From Dehalococcoidia bacterium UBA2160 (GTDB lineage Bacteria; Chloroflexota; Dehalococcoidia; Lucifugimonadales; UBA1123), in contig DCWO01000140.1 in the NCBI GenBank assembly GCA_002328865.1, positions 1 through 10,025 of the forward strand: a stretch of 10,025 nt of DNA. Direction: 5' to 3'. Below are positions 6,317 to 10,025 of this stretch, piece after piece. The notes under the pieces are model-generated. The model saw nothing but the letters and a program-made list of their open reading frames with translations, did not search any database and was not told the DNA's origin. A program made the translations under genes and the position numbers. Each line of letters begins with the position of its first letter. Position 1 is the first letter of the stretch.

Positions 6317-7021
6317 TTGAAGCGCGGCGTCGCGGACCTCGGGATAAGCCTCGACGAAAAGCAGCTTGCTCAATTCGAGAGACACCACTCCGAGCTCGTT
6401 GATTGGAACTCAAGAGTCAATCTCACGACCGTAACGGGTTGGGAAGAGGTTCAGTCGAGGCACTATCTCGACTCCCTAACGGTTGTCCTGGGCTTGCCCG
6501 AGCGAATTCTCGAGTCCGGTCGGTTCGCCGATGTCGGCAGCGGCGCCGGGCTGCCGGGCATTCCGTTGAAGATCGCATTTCCCAGGATGACCGGCGTGCT
6601 CATCGAATCCGTCGGCAAGAAGGCCAGGTTCCTCGACCACGTTGTCAACGCACTTGGTCTCGACGGTCTGGAGGTCCAGTGCCGAAGGGCCGAAGACCTG
6701 GCCCACGACCCGGCGTATCGCGAAACTTTCGACCTAGTGGTGTCCAGGGCGGTTTCACCGGCGCCTGCCATGGCGGAGTTGACCCTGCCTTTTTGCCGAA
6801 AAGGCGGGCTGTCGATTCTGCACAAGACCCGCAGCGCCCAAGACGAGATCGAAGCAGCCGCGACCGCCATAGCGGCCATGGGAGGCGTTACGAAATCCGT
6901 GATCGATGTCTCTGTAGCAGGCGTGAGTGATAGCAGGACCCTAGTGGTGCTGGAGAAGGTGGCCGACACCCCGGACCGGTACCCTCGCCGACCGGGCATG
7001 CCAGCGAAGCGGCCGCTATGA
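6317..7021 (+). CDS. rsmG: 16S rRNA (guanine-527-N7) methyltransferase RsmG
   Basis: Methylates N7 of G527 in 16S rRNA using SAM; loss of the enzyme confers low-level streptomycin resistance in several bacteria. With the TTG at 6317 the product has 234 residues, within the usual 205-240. Motifs: W-N-x-x-x-NLT (30-37), RHYLDSL (48-54), FADVGSGAGLPGIPLKI (70-86, SAM-binding motif I), ESVGKKARFL (97-106), RAEDLA (124-129) and DLVVSRAVSP (139-148). Family N-termini begin just before GISL, so the TTG at 6317 fits. It has GGAG ten or so bases upstream. A TTG at 6110 would add 69 residues with no family similarity. The stop TGA overlaps an ATG as ATGA, leading to a short coupled frame and then a membrane protein gene. 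Identity is secure; the start is less so. Confidence 0.93.
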   Translation: MKRGVADLGISLDEKQLAQFERHHSELVDWNSRVNLTTVTGWEEVQSRHYLDSLTVVLGLPERILESGRFADVGSGAGLPGIPLKIAFPRMTGVLIESVGKKARFLDHVVNALGLDGLEVQCRRAEDLAHDPAYRETFDLVVSRAVSPAPAMAELTLPFCRKGGLSILHKTRSAQDEIEAAATAIAAMGGVTKSVIDVSVAGVSDSRTLVVLEKVADTPDRYPRRPGMPAKRPL

Positions 7022-7119
7022 CCGCGACTGCCGAGGCGGTTGAGCATCACGCTCTTCCGCTTTGCCAGCCAACGCCACGGCTCGTAGCAGTCATCGACGA
7101 AGCGGTCGGCGCACGATGA
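7018..7119 (+). CDS. Small open frame of 33 codons, coupled by ATGA to both neighbours
   Basis: The ATG at 7018 overlaps the rsmG stop as ATGA, and the TGA at 7117-7119 overlaps the next gene's ATG as ATGA. The frame therefore fills the gap between rsmG and the membrane-protein gene exactly. The peptide begins MTATAEAVEHHALPLC and ends VAVIDEAVGAR; it has no membrane segment or signal peptide and no recognised family. It may be a real small protein, a spacer that carries ribosomes to the next start, or chance. The downstream gene lacks a good Shine-Dalgarno sequence, which favours the coupling idea. Confidence 0.4.
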   Translation: MTATAEAVEHHALPLCQPTPRLVAVIDEAVGAR

Positions 7120-8150
7120 TTACGAATGGATCCGAGCGACATCGAGGAGTCTCGCTCCGAAGAAGGTTCTTCTCACTCCCCACTTTGGTATCGTTCGGGA
7201 TTGCGATAGCCGTGATCGTCATGCTGTCGACGAGTTCGGGTCTCGATTGGGACGAAACTTGGGACAACATTCGGTCGATCAACGTGTGGCTGTACATCGC
7301 CGCCGTAGCCGTTTACTACTTGAGCTTTCTGTTCCGAGGGTACAGATGGCGGGTGCTTGCGCTCAACGCCACGGATGGCGCCGGCGCGGAAGCGGACATG
7401 CCGTCGCCATTGCACTGTGGCCGCCTCATAATTCTCGGCTGGTTCGTCAATTCGATCGCGTGGCTTCGTCTGGGGGACGCCTATCGAGCCCTGGCCTTCT
7501 CGGAAGATTCCAAGACCACGTTTCCCTGGAGCCTCGGCACGGTGCTGGCCGAGCGGGTGTTGGACATGGCAACCATCGCCGTAATCATCTTCACGAGCGT
7601 CTTCGTGCTCACGGCAACGTCCGACCTCGCAGTTGCCCAGTACATCGTGATTATGGCATTCGTCATGGCGTTCGGCGTCATCGCCATAATTTTGTCGATG
7701 AGAGTATACGGCGCCCGCGTCGCGAGGCTCTTGCCCACCCGATTCGAAACGGCGTTCAATCGATTCCAGCAGGGAACGTTGGGAAGCCTGCGAGAGCAGC
7801 TTCCTCTGATGCTGGTGTTGGGTCTCATCGGGTGGTTGTTGGAAATGGGCCGGTTGTATTTGGTCGTGGTGGCGCTGGACTTGGAAATCGCCATCGCTTT
7901 GGTTCCGGTGGTTGCCCTTGGTCATGCGATCCTCAGCACGGTCCCAACGCCCGGAGGTTTGGGCGCGGTGGAGCCTGGCATCACGGGCCTGCTGCTGCTC
8001 TCCCTGAACAGGGACGACGCCGTTTCGGTTGCCATAGTCGACCGTTCGATAACCTACGCGAGCATCGTCTTGATCGGCGGGGCGTTGTTCCTGCTTCGCA
8101 ACGTGATGAGGGCACGGGCCAAGAGAACACAAGCCGCCGTGACCAGTTAG
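7116..8150 (+). CDS. Polytopic membrane protein, YbhN/AglD-type flippase-like family
   Basis: The 344-residue protein belongs to the UPF0104 group related to the lysyl-phosphatidylglycerol synthase membrane region. Members are thought to move or modify lipid-linked substrates, but the substrate here cannot be read from sequence. Seven or eight hydrophobic segments are visible (about 21-38, 57-74, 104-116, 148-167, 174-193, 230-252, 258-275, 311-328). Family marks in order are FRGYRWRVL (73-81), LRLGDAYRA (117-125), ERVLD (146-150) and VPTPGGLGAVEPG (276-288), the last typical of the family. The C-terminal tail is basic (RARAKR). A TTG at 7062 lies in the same frame, but the ATG at 7116 gives a normal short cytoplasmic N-terminus and is coupled to the small frame before it. 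The TAG stop overlaps a minus-strand TAA at 8147-8149. Confidence 0.88.
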   Translation: MITNGSERHRGVSLRRRFFSLPTLVSFGIAIAVIVMLSTSSGLDWDETWDNIRSINVWLYIAAVAVYYLSFLFRGYRWRVLALNATDGAGAEADMPSPLHCGRLIILGWFVNSIAWLRLGDAYRALAFSEDSKTTFPWSLGTVLAERVLDMATIAVIIFTSVFVLTATSDLAVAQYIVIMAFVMAFGVIAIILSMRVYGARVARLLPTRFETAFNRFQQGTLGSLREQLPLMLVLGLIGWLLEMGRLYLVVVALDLEIAIALVPVVALGHAILSTVPTPGGLGAVEPGITGLLLLSLNRDDAVSVAIVDRSITYASIVLIGGALFLLRNVMRARAKRTQAAVTS

Positions 8151-8296
8151 GCGTCAATGAAGCCGGCGGCTATGAACTCAGTCTCTTCGAACACACCCGA
8201 ATGCCAATCGATCACCTCCGTGAGTTTCGCCATCTCGCCGGCCATGTCGGGCATGTGGCTCGGCCATCCGGTGAAACAGGCCCTGTGCTGATCGTC
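8147..8296 (-). pseudogene. Possible C-terminal remnant of a minus-strand gene
   Basis: On the minus strand 49 codons are open between an in-frame stop at 8297-8299 and a TAA at 8147-8149. The translation contains GWPSHMPDMAGEMAKLTEV and then VFEETEFIAAGFIDA at its end. This is protein-like, with aromatics, paired Glu and few Arg/Ser, while the opposite-strand reading is Arg/Gly-rich as expected of a shadow. Its stop overlaps the stop of the membrane-protein gene, as convergent neighbours often do. No Shine-Dalgarno sequence precedes the internal ATGs. It may be the tail of a gene cut short when the CoA-transferase segment arrived, a short real protein of about 35 residues, or chance. The family is not recognised. 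Confidence 0.3.
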
Positions 8297-8355
8297 TTAG
8301 ATCGAGCCTTTGGCTGTGGTAGGCGCGCTCGACTGGATAGAGGGAGAAATCGCTC

Positions 8356-9768
8356 ATGATCAATGATGCTCTGCGAACGCTATTGCCCATCGCCGGATGG
8401 GGCGAGGAGCGTCTCCGCGCGGTCGAGATTACGGGCGACAGCGACCCGATATTGCCCACGCCGTTCCTCATTGGTCAGACAAGCGCCGCGGCGCTCGCCG
8501 CGGTCGGTCTCGCCGTCTCCGATCTGTGGAAACTGCGCACTGGGCGTGACCAGGAGATCGCGGTCGATGCTCGTCAGGCGACGGCCTCGTTGCGCAGCGG
8601 ACACTACATGCAAATCGACGGGGTGACCGTCTCGGCCGAGCGCAACCCGTTGATGGGCGTCTATCCGGCCAAGAATGGCCGCTGGAGCTATCTCCACTGC
8701 AATTTCCCCAACCACCGTGAGGCTGCCCTGAGCGTCCTCGGCGTTTCGGATGATCGCGAGGCGGTGCGCAACGCGGTGGGAAATTGGGACGCTCTCGAAT
8801 TGGAAGAGGCGATCATCGCGGCGAACGGCGCCGGGGGCATGGTTCGCACGACGGATGAGTGGGTTCAGCACCCGCAGGCCGCCGCGATCGCCTCGCTGCC
8901 AGTGATGGAGATCGTCAAGATTGGCGACAGTCCGCCCGAGCCGCTCCCCGACGGCGATCGGCCGCTATCGGGCGTCAGGGTGCTCGACCTGACGCGGGTC
9001 CTGGCCGGGCCGACCTGCGCACGCACCCTCGCAGAACACGGCGCCGAAGCGATGAAGATCACCGGCGCGCACCTGCCGAACATCGGATATCAAGAGTATG
9101 ACACCGGCCACGGCAAGCTCTCCACCCATCTCGACCTGCGCAAGCAGGATGACCTCGAGACGCTGCGCGGGCTGATTCGCGAGGCCGACGTGTTCTCGCA
9201 GGGCTACCGGCCGGGAACGCTCGACCGTCGCGGGCTGTCTCCGGAAGCTCTCGCGCAAATGCGTCCCGGCATCGTCCACGTTTCGCTGTCAGCGTTCAGC
9301 CATCTCGGACCGTGGGCCATGCGTCGCGGCTTCGACACGGTCATCCAGACTGTAAGCGGCATCACGAGCCGCCAGGGCGAGCTGTTCCCGGGCGATACAC
9401 CGGGGCCACAATTCTACCCGGTGTCGGCGATCGACTATCTGACCGGCTACTTGATGGCTTTCGGCGCGTTGATCGCCCTCACTCGCCGGGCGCAGGAGGG
9501 CGGAAGCTGGCTTGTTCGCCTCTCCCTGGCTCAGACCGGGAACTGGCTGGTCGGACGCGGCCAGGCGCCAATCGCCGAGCTCAAAGACGTGGCCACCGAA
9601 TTCACTCCCGCCGAACTGGAGCGCTGGTCGATGGAGAGCGACACCCCGGTCGGCAGACTGCGACACCTCGGGCCGGTGGTGCGCCTTTCGGAGACGCCGC
9701 CACATTGGGCGCGACCAGCCGTGCCGCTAGGCTACCACCAACCGGCATGGCCGGAGCGCGCCAGGTAA
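8356..9768 (+). CDS. Class III CoA-transferase (CaiB/BaiF family) with extra N-terminal half-domain
   Basis: Moves coenzyme A between carboxylic acids through an aspartyl-CoA intermediate in the cytosol; the substrate is unknown. The 470 residues exceed the usual 390-410. The standard family start, PLSGVRVLDLTRVLAGPTCARTLAEHGAEAMKI, occurs only at residues 203-235. It is followed by SQGYRPGTLDRRGLS (281-295), IVHVSLSAFSHLGPW (306-320), GFDTVIQTVSGI (325-336, Asp327 in the place of the catalytic Asp) and YPVSAIDYLTGYLMAFGA (354-371). Residues about 40-130 resemble the C-terminal half of the same family (ALAAVGLAVSDLWKLR, QEIAVDARQA). The protein is therefore a one-and-a-half domain form, a layout I recall among bacterial CoA-transferases. 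GGGAGA eight bases before the ATG supports the start. Base composition looks richer in GC and CGC codons than the genes to its left, and it is flanked by minus-strand pieces, so transfer is possible. Confidence 0.9.
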   Translation: MINDALRTLLPIAGWGEERLRAVEITGDSDPILPTPFLIGQTSAAALAAVGLAVSDLWKLRTGRDQEIAVDARQATASLRSGHYMQIDGVTVSAERNPLMGVYPAKNGRWSYLHCNFPNHREAALSVLGVSDDREAVRNAVGNWDALELEEAIIAANGAGGMVRTTDEWVQHPQAAAIASLPVMEIVKIGDSPPEPLPDGDRPLSGVRVLDLTRVLAGPTCARTLAEHGAEAMKITGAHLPNIGYQEYDTGHGKLSTHLDLRKQDDLETLRGLIREADVFSQGYRPGTLDRRGLSPEALAQMRPGIVHVSLSAFSHLGPWAMRRGFDTVIQTVSGITSRQGELFPGDTPGPQFYPVSAIDYLTGYLMAFGALIALTRRAQEGGSWLVRLSLAQTGNWLVGRGQAPIAELKDVATEFTPAELERWSMESDTPVGRLRHLGPVVRLSETPPHWARPAVPLGYHQPAWPERAR

Positions 9769-9896
9769 CCGGGTTGAGGCTCACATCGAAGACCGATGGC
9801 AGCGTAGACGGACCGAAAGGACGAACCGCTGTCTGACCGGCGTCGCTCAACAGCTTCGTTCGTCTTAAGCGCCCTGCGTAGGACGGATGATTATGG
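9769..9896. other. Convergent intergenic gap
   Basis: This short gap lies between the CoA-transferase and the minus-strand gene at the right edge. A weak imperfect inverted repeat, CGTCTTAAG to TAGGACG (9861-9885), might act as a terminator, but no T-run follows. Nothing else was seen. Confidence 0.3.
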
Positions 9897-10025
9897 TTAG
9901 GGGATCGTTCGGGAGAAGCTATCCGTTACGCTCCCGGGGACCAGGTAACCTTCGCTCCTGGCTTCCGCAATCATCGCCTGGTACTCTGGGTCGGCTTCCG
10001 CTGCCGCAAGCAACTCGTCAAGGAC
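9897..10025 (-). CDS. C-terminus of an unidentified minus-strand gene (cut by window edge)
   Basis: The minus-strand frame is open from the right edge to a TAA at 9897-9899, giving 42 residues. They include VLDELLAAAEADPEYQ and SEGYLVPGSVTDSFSRTIP. The Ala/Glu-rich helix followed by a polar tail is protein-like and does not overlap any plus-strand gene. The length and acidic helix would suit a small regulator or antitoxin-like protein, but this is a guess and no family is recognised. It faces the CoA-transferase gene. Confidence 0.6.
   Translation of the reverse strand, partial: VLDELLAAAEADPEYQAMIAEARSEGYLVPGSVTDSFSRTIP

Noticed and set aside
7173..8132. 319-codon minus-strand frame
   Set aside because: Shadow of the membrane-protein gene; Gln/His/Arg-rich product without motifs.
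7247..8359. 370-codon plus-strand frame ending as ATGA on the CoA-transferase start
   Set aside because: Mostly an off-frame reading of the membrane-protein gene. The last 52 codons from the ATG at 8201 are Arg/Gly-rich, and the ATGA overlap is probably chance because the CoA-transferase gene has its own ribosome binding site.
9312..9836. 174-codon plus-strand frame overlapping the CoA-transferase end
   Set aside because: Arg/Gly/Pro-rich off-frame reading of the CoA-transferase gene with no motif.

Overview
The window reads like a stretch of a moderately GC-rich bacterial chromosome, most likely from a Chloroflexota lineage (SAR202/Dehalococcoidia-like). That guess rests on a 401-residue secreted protein whose layout I associate with Chloroflexota, on the mix of class I FBPase with class I aldolase, and on base composition. 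It is inference from remembered families, not a search result. Most genes are housekeeping types with clear motifs. No rRNA, tRNA, IS element, CRISPR array or prophage gene was recognised.

Left part (2-3276, all +): a tight run of four genes. These are the C-terminal half of a class I fructose-1,6-bisphosphatase, a class I fructose-bisphosphate aldolase, an RdgB/HAM1 nucleotide pyrophosphatase and the GTP 3',8-cyclase MoaA. Gaps are 37, 16 and 36 bases, so one transcript is likely. The first two catalyse consecutive gluconeogenic steps; the other two perform housekeeping and molybdenum-cofactor chemistry. A 15-bp perfect hairpin at 3633-3667 separates this run from the convergent block that follows.

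Middle (3712-5888, all -): an ECF sigma factor (5888-5298) is followed downstream by a secreted, C-terminally anchored protein (4917-3712). The latter has a signal peptide, an N-terminal module resembling the outer domain of anti-sigma-K (RskA) proteins, a helical His-containing module, a Pro/Thr linker and an LPSVG-hydrophobic-basic tail. No zinc-binding anti-sigma domain is present beside the sigma gene. Sigma factor and surface protein may be a regulator and its target or sensor.

Right part (6096-8150, +): a perfect extended -10 promoter, a leader of about 200 bases, the 16S rRNA methyltransferase gene rsmG, a 33-codon open frame joined by ATGA overlaps to both neighbours, and a YbhN/AglD-type polytopic membrane protein. 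Next comes a short gap with a minus-strand coding remnant (8147-8296) and a class III CoA-transferase with an extra N-terminal half-domain (8356-9768). The window ends in the C-terminus of an unidentified minus-strand gene (9897-10025). The 8150-9900 segment looks like the most recently rearranged part.

Best candidates for something undescribed are the sigma factor/surface protein pair, the doubly coupled 33-residue open frame, the leader of rsmG, and the minus-strand remnant at the CoA-transferase junction.
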